From SVFI01 sp045535935 (lineage in GTDB: Bacteria; Bacillota; Clostridia; Lachnospirales; Lachnospiraceae), in assembly GCA_045535935.1 (NCBI GenBank), contig JAZSMO010000010.1, positions 1-56,922 on the forward strand: a DNA stretch of 56,922 nt, written 5' to 3'. Under the pieces are notes generated by a model. The model was not told the origin of the DNA and searched no databases. It saw only the letters and a program-made list of their open reading frames with translations. The stretch's first letter is position 1; each line of letters starts with the position of its first letter. Positions 8,402 through 14,940 of the stretch are shown here, one piece after another. The position numbers and the translations under genes are program-made.

Positions 8402-9484
8402 ATGGCAATTACAGCAGCTATGGTAAAAGAATTAAGAGAGCTGACAGGCGCAGGTATGATGGACTGTAAAAAAGCTCTTACAGAAACAAACGGCGATATG
8501 GATGCGGCTGTTGATGTATTAAGAAAAAGCGGTGCAGCTAAGATGGAAAAGAAAGCCAGCAGAATTGCAGCTGAAGGTATTGCACGTGTAGCGACAAACG
8601 GTACAGATGCGGTTGTGGCTGAAGTTAACTCTGAAACAGATTTCGTTGCTAAAAACGAAGTGTTCCAGGAGTTTGTACAGACGGTTGCAGAAAATGCTCT
8701 TGCATCAGGATTAAACGGTGGTGCAAACGGTGAAGATGTAGATGCAGTTCTTGCTGCGAACGGTCTTCAGGAGCTTTTGGTAGAGAAGACAGCTACCATC
8801 GGAGAGAAATTATCTTTCCGTAGATTTGCAAAGGTTTCCGGTGATTGCGTAGCTACTTATCTTCATGCAGGCGGAAAAATCGGTGTTTTAGTTGCTGCTG
8901 CAGGCGCAAACGGCGATGCTGAGAAGGAAGCTCTTACAAACGTCGCTATGCAGGTTGCTGCTATGAATCCGCAGTATGTCGGAAGAGCAGATATTTCACA
9001 GGCTGAAATCGACAAGATGAGAGAGATTACAGTGGACAGTTCATTAAATGATCCGGCTTCCCTTCCGAAACCGATCTTAAATGCTTTATTTGACAAGGCA
9101 GTGAATGACAAGTTATTCACAGATGCAGATCTTGCTGCATACGAAGAAAAGAAAAATGATAAATATTTGTTCAACTTCCTTTCCGATGCGGCTAAGGCTA
9201 CATTGGCTGACCTTGCAATGCAGGATAAGGCTAACATCGTTGAAAATAAGATTTTCGGCGGTATGATTGAAGGTCGTATCTCTAAGCAGCTCAAAGAAAT
9301 CAGCCTTCTTGACCAGGTTTATGTAAAAGCGGAAGACGGTAAGCAGACAGTCGGAAAATATCTTGAGTCAGTAAACAAAGATCTTACAATCACGAAATTC
9401 GTTCGTTTCGAAGTTGGTGAAGGTATGGAGAAGAAAAACGAAGACTTCGCTGCAGAAGTTGCTGCTCAGATGTCAGGAAACTAA
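8402..9484 (+). CDS. tsf: Elongation factor Ts
   Basis: EF-Ts exchanges GDP for GTP on EF-Tu. The 360-residue protein has the N-terminal UBA-like domain (VKELRELTGAGMMDCKKAL) and the TDFVAKN core motif that contacts EF-Tu. It is about 60 residues longer than many EF-Ts proteins. The extra length seems to fall in the second core subdomain, roughly residues 215-265, a charged helical stretch starting near SLNDPASLPKP. Similar long forms are plausible in this family but I could not check. It is 46 bases after rpsB with GGAGGAAA. The stop codon overlaps an 18-bp palindrome. Confidence 0.97.
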   Translation: MAITAAMVKELRELTGAGMMDCKKALTETNGDMDAAVDVLRKSGAAKMEKKASRIAAEGIARVATNGTDAVVAEVNSETDFVAKNEVFQEFVQTVAENALASGLNGGANGEDVDAVLAANGLQELLVEKTATIGEKLSFRRFAKVSGDCVATYLHAGGKIGVLVAAAGANGDAEKEALTNVAMQVAAMNPQYVGRADISQAEIDKMREITVDSSLNDPASLPKPILNALFDKAVNDKLFTDADLAAYEEKKNDKYLFNFLSDAAKATLADLAMQDKANIVENKIFGGMIEGRISKQLKEISLLDQVYVKAEDGKQTVGKYLESVNKDLTITKFVRFEVGEGMEKKNEDFAAEVAAQMSGN

Positions 9485-9606
9485 GAAATATTTCTTAGAA
9501 CAGACAAAACCAGAAAATAAAGCATTTTCAAGCCGTGCAAGCGATTTTGGGAGAAAATTCGAAGTATTGAAACCTATCATAAGGTATCGTAAAATATCGT
9601 GATGAT

Positions 9607-9651
9607 TTGGGTAAAAGTTGGGTACGAGAATGGGTAAAATGTTTTACCCAA
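9607..9651. repeat. Left-end integrase arm-type motif cluster
   Basis: Four copies of (A/T)TGGGTA(A/C)(A/G)A lie close together: TTGGGTAAAA at 9607-9616, TTGGGTACGA at 9618-9627, ATGGGTAAAA at 9630-9639, and an inverted TTTTACCCAA at 9642-9651. The same motif recurs four times at the right end. By analogy with Tn916 DR2 or lambda arm sites, these probably bind the N-terminal domain of the integrase. The last two copies also form a hairpin. Confidence 0.6.
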
Positions 9652-9722
9652 CTTCTTAATGAAAAATTTGCTTGTTACTTAAAAATGGATTGAAAATGAA
9701 ATATTTGAATGAAATGATAAGG

Positions 9723-9761
9723 CATCATTGCTTATAGAAATATAAGTGATGATGTCTTTTT
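9723..9761 (+). terminator. Terminator-like hairpin after tsf
   Basis: CATCAT-tg-CTTATA pairs with TATAAG-tg-ATGATG around a GAAA loop, followed by TCTTTTT. It lies just inside the left end of the element. It could now end transcription coming from rpsB-tsf. Confidence 0.65.
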
Positions 9762-9929
9762 GCGTGTAGGGGTATTTTACATTTGGAAAGTCATTAGTAT
9801 TTTACGCAGATGGCATATCTATTGTATTCATATGTTGAAGTGGTTATAGGAATATCGAAGTATAATTAATGTTTCAAAGTGCCTTTTCTGTAGAAATTAT
9901 CGAACTATGTTTAAAAGTATAGAAATTGA

Positions 9930-9955
9930 AAAAAGCCTATAAAATAAGGCTTTTT
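9930..9955. terminator. Bidirectional terminator-like hairpin
   Basis: A perfect 9-bp stem AAAAAGCCT/AGGCTTTTT has an 8-base loop, with A and T runs on both sides. It lies downstream of the minus-strand XRE gene and can act on either strand. Confidence 0.6.
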
Positions 9956-9995
9956 AGGGATTCTGTATTTTGATGAAGTGGTAGCAAAAATGGCT

Positions 9996-10020
9996 AAAAA
10001 CCTTGAAAATAAGGGGTTTT
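9996..10020 (-). terminator. Probable terminator of the XRE gene
   Basis: AAAAACCTT pairs imperfectly with AAGGGGTTTT. On the minus strand the stem is followed by TTTTT. It lies about 27 bases beyond the XRE stop codon. Confidence 0.45.
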
Positions 10021-10046
10021 ACCGAACTCGTTTCCGAAGAGATACA

Positions 10047-10265
10047 TTACAATGTTTGGTCGGTGTCAGAGTGGATATATCGAACTATGTCGCAAATGTC
10101 GCAATGGAGGATTCTGCATAAGTCGTTGAGCGTTTTAGTGGAAACATCTTTATTATGTTTTAATCTATGAAGAGTGCTATGGGACAGATTATGTTTACTT
10201 GTGAGCGTATACCAATTTTCGGCGGATTTTTCTAATGTTTTCCAAAAAGGTGAATAATCTATCAC
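10047..10265 (-). CDS. XRE-family regulator, small HTH_26 (YozG-like) type
   Basis: I choose the GTG at 10265 because it is preceded by AAAGGAG at good spacing, giving 72 residues starting IDYSPFWKTLE; the longer open frame has no such site. The middle contains the helix-turn-helix (LSHSTLHRLKHNKDVSTKTL) and the end reads LCRILHCDICDIVRYI, the classic pattern of small Cro/YozG-like regulators. It is divergent from the secreted Ig-like gene. An operator-like palindrome lies in that gene's promoter in the shared region. It probably controls the Ig-like gene, itself or element functions; this is inference from layout. Confidence 0.8.
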   Translation of the reverse strand: MIDYSPFWKTLEKSAENWYTLTSKHNLSHSTLHRLKHNKDVSTKTLNDLCRILHCDICDIVRYIHSDTDQTL

Positions 10266-10321
10266 AGCTTGACTCCTTTCATAAATATTATATGAAATCA
10301 TCATAGATTATATTTTCTTAC

Positions 10322-10350
10322 TTGAATATCTTCGTCAAAACGAATATAAT
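10322..10350 (+). promoter_or_regulatory. Sigma-A promoter with operator-like palindrome, upstream of the Ig-like gene
   Basis: TTGAAT at 10322-10327 and TATAAT at 10345-10350 are exactly 17 bases apart. Between them lies TTCGT-caaa-ACGAA (10331-10344), a perfect inverted repeat extended by TAT and ATA. A protein bound here would block RNA polymerase. The divergent XRE protein is the obvious candidate. Confidence 0.75.
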
Positions 10351-10383
10351 ATAGTAAAATTATTCATGGGGAGGAAACGAGAT

Positions 10384-11358
10384 ATGAAAACTGTAAAGAA
10401 ATTATTGATTGCAATGAGTATGTGCATGGTGTTGGCTTTGTGTATACCAAGCTTAATACCAGATGCATTTGGTAGCATCACGGCAGAGGCTGCTACTAAG
10501 GTGAAAATTAATAAAAAGAAAGCTACATTATATGTGGGTAAAACCATAAAATTAAAGGTTAAAGGAACTAAGAGCAAAGTTAAATGGAGTAGTAATAAAA
10601 AGTCGGTTGCAACCGTAACTTCGAATGGTAAAGTTAAAGCTAAGAAGAAAGGTACTGCGACAATTACTGCCAAGGTTAACGGTAAAAAGTATAAGTGTAA
10701 GATTACTGTAAAAAATAAAACTATTCCAATTAAAAGAATAGAATTAAGTAGTACGTCATTACAAGGATATGTTGGTTCAACGGGACAATTGAGCGTTACT
10801 ATTTACCCTGCTAACACTACAGACGACAAAACTGTAGTATGGAGTAGTTCAAATCCGGCGATTGCATCAGTTGATCAGAAGGGATTTCTTGTAGCCAAAG
10901 CAGTAGGTACGGCAACTATAAAAGCAAAAGTAGGGAAGAAGATAGCTACTTGTAGCATCACGGTACTATCACCGTATTCGGTTAGTATAAAAAATGCTTT
11001 AGCTATTGATGCAGCATATGATAAGATTAGTATATCTGTTACCAATAATGGTGTTTCCAACATATATTTAGGTAATTATTCTGATTTGGAAGAAAGGTAT
11101 ATGAAGGTGTATAATGCATTAGCTGGTTCTCAATTATATCAAACGAATAAGTCGGGGTATTGTTTGTTGCCGGCAACAACTATTGCGCCAGGGGAAACAA
11201 AAATAATTACAGTTGGTTATTTGTTTGTTACAAAAGGAGCAACTAGTTATTACTCAACGTACCATTTGAGTAGTTCTTCATATTTTGAAATACCAATATA
11301 TGAGAATTATAATGGAACATTAACATTGCACACAGAGACTTGTTATGTATCTCAATAG
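10384..11358 (+). CDS. Secreted protein with two bacterial Ig-like (Big_2) domains
   Basis: The start at 10384 follows GGGGAGG; an earlier ATG at 10366 overlaps this site. The 324-residue product has a signal peptide (KKLLIAMSMCMVLALC, ending near AEAA). Two Big_2 domains follow, at about residues 35-115 and 120-200. Each shows the VKWSSNKKSVATV or VVWSSSNPAIASV strand followed by GTATITAKV or GTATIKAKV. The C-terminal 120 residues are Ser/Tyr/Asn-rich and unrecognised. Such proteins are surface or secreted adhesin-like proteins. There is no LPXTG or other anchor. It is an unusual cargo for a small element, and its own promoter and regulator suggest a distinct module. Confidence 0.85.
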   Translation: MKTVKKLLIAMSMCMVLALCIPSLIPDAFGSITAEAATKVKINKKKATLYVGKTIKLKVKGTKSKVKWSSNKKSVATVTSNGKVKAKKKGTATITAKVNGKKYKCKITVKNKTIPIKRIELSSTSLQGYVGSTGQLSVTIYPANTTDDKTVVWSSSNPAIASVDQKGFLVAKAVGTATIKAKVGKKIATCSITVLSPYSVSIKNALAIDAAYDKISISVTNNGVSNIYLGNYSDLEERYMKVYNALAGSQLYQTNKSGYCLLPATTIAPGETKIITVGYLFVTKGATSYYSTYHLSSSSYFEIPIYENYNGTLTLHTETCYVSQ

Positions 11359-11468
11359 TGACAGTGTATAAGTTAACGCACTTTATGCTATCGGTTATAT
11401 CATTTTTAAGAAATAACAGACAGTAAAAAAATGCCTATACCCTAGTAAATAACAGAATAGATGAACAA

Positions 11469-11510
11469 AAGGTTGGAAGAGCAATAATTAATCTTTCAAC
11501 CTTGTTTTTT
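11469..11510 (+). terminator. Terminator upstream of the serine recombinase
   Basis: AAGGTTGGAAG pairs with CTTTCAACCTT (11 bp, one G-U) around a 13-base loop and is followed by GTTTTTT. It lies about 110 bases after the Ig-like gene and separates it from the next unit. Confidence 0.8.
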
Positions 11511-11518
11511 GTCCAAAA

Positions 11519-11603
11519 GTGTCAAAACTTAAAAGTATTGACACCGAAAATGAAATGTAGTAAAATCAAGGTATAGAGAGGTGTCATAACTTGGTGTCAA
11601 AAG
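11519..11603 (+). promoter_or_regulatory. Promoter of the serine recombinase with repeated GTGTCA sites
   Basis: TTGACA (11538-11543) and TAAAAT (11561-11566), 17 bases apart, form a near-ideal promoter. The -35 box is inside an inverted repeat GTGTCAA (11519-11525)/TTGACAC (11538-11544). GTGTCAAAACTT at 11519-11530 recurs as GTGTCATAACTT at 11581-11592, and a further GTGTCA lies at 11594-11599. These look like binding sites for a regulator, or subsites of a res-type recombination site for the recombinase. Confidence 0.7.
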
Positions 11604-11620
11604 CGAAGGGGGATTTTGCT

Positions 11621-12187
11621 ATGATTTATGGATATGCAAGAGTGAGTACAAAAGGACAAGCTAAAGATGGTAACAGTTTAGAAGCACAAGAAACGGCATT
11701 AAGGGAAGCAGGTGCTACACAAATATATACAGATGCATTTACTGGAACAAAAACCGATAGACCAGAGTTTGATAAGTTGATGAATAAGTTACAGAGAGGA
11801 GATACACTCATTGTTACAAAATTGGACAGATTTGCAAGAAGTATGTCGCAGGGTAGTGAATTGGTGTCTGAACTGATTGACAAGGGAATTAAGGTTTATA
11901 TTCTTAATATAGGAATAATGGATAATACACCATCGTCAAAGCTGATAAGAAATGTATTCTTTGCATTTGCTGAATTTGAAAGAGATATGATTGTGGAACG
12001 TACGCAGGAAGGAAAGACTATTGCAAAGCAGAATCCTGACTTTAAGGAAGGTAGACCGAAAAAATATAGTAAGAAGCAGGTGCAACATGCTTTAGAATTG
12101 TTGGAAAGTCACTCTTATAAGCAGGTTGAGGATTTGACCGGAATAAGTAAGAGTACCTTGATTAGAGCAAAAAGAAATAGGGTATAG
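11621..12187 (+). CDS. Small serine recombinase (resolvase/invertase family)
   Basis: The start at 11621 follows AAGGGGGA. The 188-residue protein has the resolvase N-terminal domain, MIYGYARVSTKGQ, with the nucleophilic Ser at residue 9, and LIVTKLDRFARSM carrying the conserved Arg residues. The long helix near FFAFAEFERDMIVERTQEG follows. A C-terminal HTH (YKQVEDLTGISKSTLIRAKR) completes the normal length for a resolvase/invertase. It joins short sites by double-strand exchange, for multimer resolution or inversion. It is distinct from the tyrosine integrase further on, so the element carries two kinds of recombinase. It probably regulates itself through the repeats around its promoter. Confidence 0.93.
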   Translation: MIYGYARVSTKGQAKDGNSLEAQETALREAGATQIYTDAFTGTKTDRPEFDKLMNKLQRGDTLIVTKLDRFARSMSQGSELVSELIDKGIKVYILNIGIMDNTPSSKLIRNVFFAFAEFERDMIVERTQEGKTIAKQNPDFKEGRPKKYSKKQVQHALELLESHSYKQVEDLTGISKSTLIRAKRNRV

Positions 12188-12203
12188 TAGGTATTACATA
12201 GAT
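12188..12203 (+). repeat. 16-bp direct repeat, copy 1
   Basis: TAGGTATTACATAGAT occurs here and again perfectly at 12769-12784, 581 bases away. The copies flank the RHH-like gene. Confidence 0.85.
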
Positions 12204-12221
12204 AGAGTTGGAGGGCTAAAG

Positions 12222-12719
12222 ATGGCAGATGAAAGACAAAGAGCATATCAGAAAAAGTATGATAAGAAAACGAAAATGATTTCTGTGAAATATGTAAAAT
12301 CCGATATGGGTGATTACAATAGATTAAAGCAATATCTTGAGCAAACGGGAAAATCTGCAAATGGGTTTATAAAAGAGTTGATAAAAGATTTTTTTGAGCG
12401 TAAAAAATATGAAATGAATGATAGCAGAATAGCGGAATATTTTACAGATTATGAGGTGTCGGGAGAATTGCTCGATAAATTGAAAACAACTGTAGGAAAT
12501 GTTAAGTATGATTTAATTATGGATTGTTGCAAAGATAATATTGAATCGGATATATATTCGGCATTTTTTGATAGGGGATGTTCATTCGATGAGTGGATAG
12601 AACGATTTTTAGAGGATATAGAATGTGGAGATATTGACATAAATATTTCTGAAAAAGAATTTAGGAAATTGATTGACGAGAGTATGTCAGGCATTGTTGG
12701 AAATATTTATTGCAGCTAA
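12222..12719 (+). CDS. RHH-like small protein of the element
   Basis: The 165-residue product starts with a basic stretch and a possible ribbon-helix-helix (MISVKYVK, then RLKQYLEQTGKSANGFIKEL at residues 19-55). That pattern is common in small accessory proteins of Gram-positive plasmids and integrative elements. The rest is acidic and helical and not recognised. Preceded by TTGGAGG, it lies between the serine recombinase and the Rep-like gene. It may be a copy-control, partition or mobilisation accessory factor; this is inference from position. Identical 16-bp repeats lie on both sides of it. Confidence 0.6.
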   Translation: MADERQRAYQKKYDKKTKMISVKYVKSDMGDYNRLKQYLEQTGKSANGFIKELIKDFFERKKYEMNDSRIAEYFTDYEVSGELLDKLKTTVGNVKYDLIMDCCKDNIESDIYSAFFDRGCSFDEWIERFLEDIECGDIDINISEKEFRKLIDESMSGIVGNIYCS

Positions 12720-12768
12720 GTCCTACATCACAACTTAATAAAATTGTCAAGTGTGCCAAAATTGAAAA

Positions 12769-12784
12769 TAGGTATTACATAGAT
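12769..12784 (+). repeat. 16-bp direct repeat, copy 2
   Basis: This is the second perfect copy of TAGGTATTACATAGAT, lying 8 bases before the 19-bp hairpin. Confidence 0.85.
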
Positions 12785-12791
12785 TTAAAGC

Positions 12792-12840
12792 AAAGCACTA
12801 TATGTAGACTTAAAAGTCTATATATAGTGCTTTTTGTTTT
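12792..12840. terminator. Very strong hairpin before the Rep-like gene: terminator or origin structure
   Basis: The 19-base arm at 12792-12810 (AAAGCACTATATGTAGACT) pairs with 12815-12833 with one G-U pair and a TAAA loop; a T-rich run follows. It reads as an intrinsic terminator for the RHH-like gene. Because a rolling-circle type initiator gene starts 125 bases later, it could instead be part of the initiator's nick site. Confidence 0.7.
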
Positions 12841-12965
12841 TCGGTGTTGTTTTGATGATGATTTTTTTACGTTTTTTGTCATTTCCAATGGAGAAGAAGT
12901 TAGTAGTGGTACATACACACTACAACAAAATGCTAATCAACATGCTACGAAGGAGGATTAAATTT

Positions 12966-13886
12966 ATGAATGTTAACAAGAGATTAGCATGTTTAAGAAA
13001 CAATGATACACAAGTAGGTTTTCATACTGGAAATGGCACAACACAAGAAGTTGTTGATTTGGATAAAGCAAATAAAAACAACATTGTTGTGAATTGCAAT
13101 ATTCGCAAGGTTAGAAATAAAGATAAGAATGAAACCTATATGCGTGTAAATCCTAATAAGAACAATAATGGTTACATTTTGACGGAATACACAGCGTTTA
13201 AAAAGGTAATGCAAGATGTGTTTGATGAATTAGGAGTAACAGATTTTAAGTGGAAGCGTGTGGATATGAGTTTTAATACGATGGATAACAAGTATTATTC
13301 CAATTATACGAAGTTAAACAGATTATTGATTGCTTGTATTGCCAATTCCACGAATGACAAAAATACATACGACACAAAGAACTTTTGGAATGGCAAAACA
13401 AAGAGCCTTGCTACAAAGAACCAGTTAAGGGAAGTGGAGTTTTATGATAAAGCTGATGAAAGTCAGAATAGAAGTCCTTATTATAGCAGGCTTGAATTAA
13501 GAAGTGTTCGTATGAATGGTGACATTGAGCATGAATTCTTAGATGTATGGTTTGAAAGATTAGATAATGCTATTGAAGAATTTGAGGCAGTACAGGACAG
13601 ATTCAATCAGAATATGGCTGAAATCTATTTGGATGACTTGGCAAAAAAGAAGCATGACAGAGAGTTTTTGAGTATTAACAGTTTTCTGATGACTAGACGT
13701 GATTATATTTTCACTAGCACACAGATGAAAAAATTGTTGATGTTGCTCGGATTATCGAAAGAAGAAGCCCAAAATAAAGCATACAATTTCAAGAAGTATC
13801 ATGCGATTGAATATTTTAAGCGTGAGGATTTAGAAACGATTGTTGCTGATATAAAGGCGAAAATTATTGAGTATTTTTTAAAATAA
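12966..13886 (+). CDS. Rep_trans/MobT-like replication initiator or relaxase
   Basis: The ATG at 12966 follows AAGGAGG with 9-base spacing, so the longer upstream frame is not used. The 306-residue protein resembles the Rep_trans (replication initiation factor) group. It shows RVDMSFNTMD near residue 98, then LREVEFYDKADESQ and YYSRLELRSVRM near residues 155-180, the usual order of the Arg-Asp strand, the YDK motif and the RxE strand. This group covers both plasmid rolling-circle initiators and MobT relaxases of integrative elements such as Tn916. No coupling protein is present. The hairpin at 12792 and the unassigned spacer at 13887-14072 are candidate sites of action. Family assignment is from motifs only. 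Confidence 0.65.
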   Translation: MNVNKRLACLRNNDTQVGFHTGNGTTQEVVDLDKANKNNIVVNCNIRKVRNKDKNETYMRVNPNKNNNGYILTEYTAFKKVMQDVFDELGVTDFKWKRVDMSFNTMDNKYYSNYTKLNRLLIACIANSTNDKNTYDTKNFWNGKTKSLATKNQLREVEFYDKADESQNRSPYYSRLELRSVRMNGDIEHEFLDVWFERLDNAIEEFEAVQDRFNQNMAEIYLDDLAKKKHDREFLSINSFLMTRRDYIFTSTQMKKLLMLLGLSKEEAQNKAYNFKKYHAIEYFKREDLETIVADIKAKIIEYFLK

Positions 13887-14072
13887 AGTTTGAAAAATCG
13901 TAATTATTTACTAAAAACAGAATTTATAGAAATGTTGAAAGGCATTGAAAAATAAGGCTTTATTGATATTTTTCCTTGAAGCCAATTACCTAATATGTTC
14001 GTGACGTTGGGTAGTGGTTGTATGTGTGAATGTGCCACAAATATTTACACATTATAAGGAGAACTATTTAAT

Positions 14073-14630
14073 ATGGTAAGATTCAATAAACTAAATAACA
14101 AAGCAAAGAGCAGTAGATATTTTAATGTTAAGGCAAGATGTGGCACAGCATATCAGAAAGATAATCCACGCTATTACGGAACGTATATGTGTAGATTGTG
14201 GTTAGAGGACAAGAAAGCGTTTTATAAATGGTTTGATGATAATTATTATGTAGTCGATGGCGAACAGATGGATATTGATAAAGACATTTTACAGTATGGA
14301 AATAAGCAATATCATCCGGATTTGTGCTTGATTGTTCCTCATATCGTAAACACTTTTTATGAGATTATCGAGATTGGAAAAACAAGTATTACATACAGTA
14401 AAAAAACGAAGAAGTATAGTGTAAAGGTATCGGATGGCAATAAAAATATCATTGCTAATAATATTGATACCTATAATGAGACGTTGGATGCTTTTTGTGA
14501 TATTAAGCAGGGAATTCTTGTTAGAATGGCGAAAACGTTACAAGACCAAATTCCAGACAAGGTTTATCAAGCAATGATGAACACAGATGTTAAGGCGATT
14601 AATGCGAAGCATTATAAGATTATGGAATAG
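14073..14630 (+). CDS. Phage-type HNH/AP2-associated protein, function unknown
   Basis: This 185-residue protein follows an AAGGAG site. The first 95 residues read like a domain common in phage homing-endonuclease-like proteins: CRLWLEDKKAFYKWFDDNYY, then MDIDKDILQYGNKQYHPD and CLIVPHIVN. In those proteins it sits next to or inside HNH/AP2-type DNA-binding modules. I see no intact HNH catalytic set, so it is more likely DNA binding than cleaving. The C-terminal half is basic and helical. It is between the Rep-like gene and xis. The function is not known. Confidence 0.55.
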   Translation: MVRFNKLNNKAKSSRYFNVKARCGTAYQKDNPRYYGTYMCRLWLEDKKAFYKWFDDNYYVVDGEQMDIDKDILQYGNKQYHPDLCLIVPHIVNTFYEIIEIGKTSITYSKKTKKYSVKVSDGNKNIIANNIDTYNETLDAFCDIKQGILVRMAKTLQDQIPDKVYQAMMNTDVKAINAKHYKIME

Positions 14631-14644
14631 GGGGAGTTGCGATT

Positions 14645-14827
14645 ATGGAAAAGGCATTATTAAATATAAAGGAATTTTGTGCGTATCTTGGTATTGGAGA
14701 AACTAAGGCTCGTGAACTGATGACAAAGACCAATAATTCTTATACTGTTAGGATTGGTGGCAGATTATATGCGAATAAGGTGCTATTGGATAAATGGTTA
14801 CTTAGCATAAGTGGAAACAGAATATAG
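14645..14827 (+). CDS. xis: Excisionase, Tn916 Xis-like
   Basis: The 60-residue protein is one winged-helix domain typical of Tn916-type excisionases and excisionase-like DNA-binding domains: LLNIKEFCAYLGIGETKARE, then a basic beta wing (VRIGGRLYANKVLLDKWL). It follows a GGGGGAG site and lies 113 bases before int. It would bend attachment-site DNA to favour excision by the integrase. Length and position are standard. Confidence 0.88.
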   Translation: MEKALLNIKEFCAYLGIGETKARELMTKTNNSYTVRIGGRLYANKVLLDKWLLSISGNRI

Positions 14828-14838
14828 AAATATGTAAT

Positions 14839-14909
14839 GTAATGATTGAAAATGAAGCAAAATTTGCGTATGATTTAAGTATGTTCAAATGTTTCATTTC
14901 AATCATTAC
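14839..14909. repeat. Inverted repeat between xis and int
   Basis: GTAATGATTGAAAATGAA (14839-14856) is repeated in inverted form at 14893-14909 with one base missing. The 36-base centre is AT-rich. It sits just upstream of the int start and could be a regulatory or Xis-binding site. Confidence 0.6.
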
Positions 14910-14940
14910 AGATTAGATTGATTGAAAGGAATGATAACAT

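Larger units (their letters stand above)
9485..10046. other. Gene-free stretch after tsf: left junction and left end of the integrated element
   Basis: No convincing gene lies here; short open frames lack ribosome binding sites. The stretch holds an 18-bp palindrome at the tsf stop (9481-9498), the four TGGGTA motifs at 9607-9651, three terminator-like hairpins (9723-9761, 9930-9955, 9996-10020) and one copy of the 13-bp repeat TATCGAACTATGT (9898-9910; the second copy at 10078-10090 is inside the XRE gene). Base composition turns AT-rich from about 9.6 kb. Confidence 0.7.

Noticed and set aside
9481..9498. Perfect 18-bp palindrome CTAAGAAATATTTCTTAG over the tsf stop codon as the integration core site
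   Set aside because: No matching sequence was found near the right end of the element (16932-17060), so a core attachment repeat is not supported.
9414..9602. Small reading frame overlapping the end of tsf
   Set aside because: It is out of frame with tsf, lacks a ribosome binding site and runs into the insertion junction.
14004..14012. Extra TTGGGTA copy in the middle of the element as an arm site
   Set aside because: It is single and far from both ends; one copy is expected by chance.
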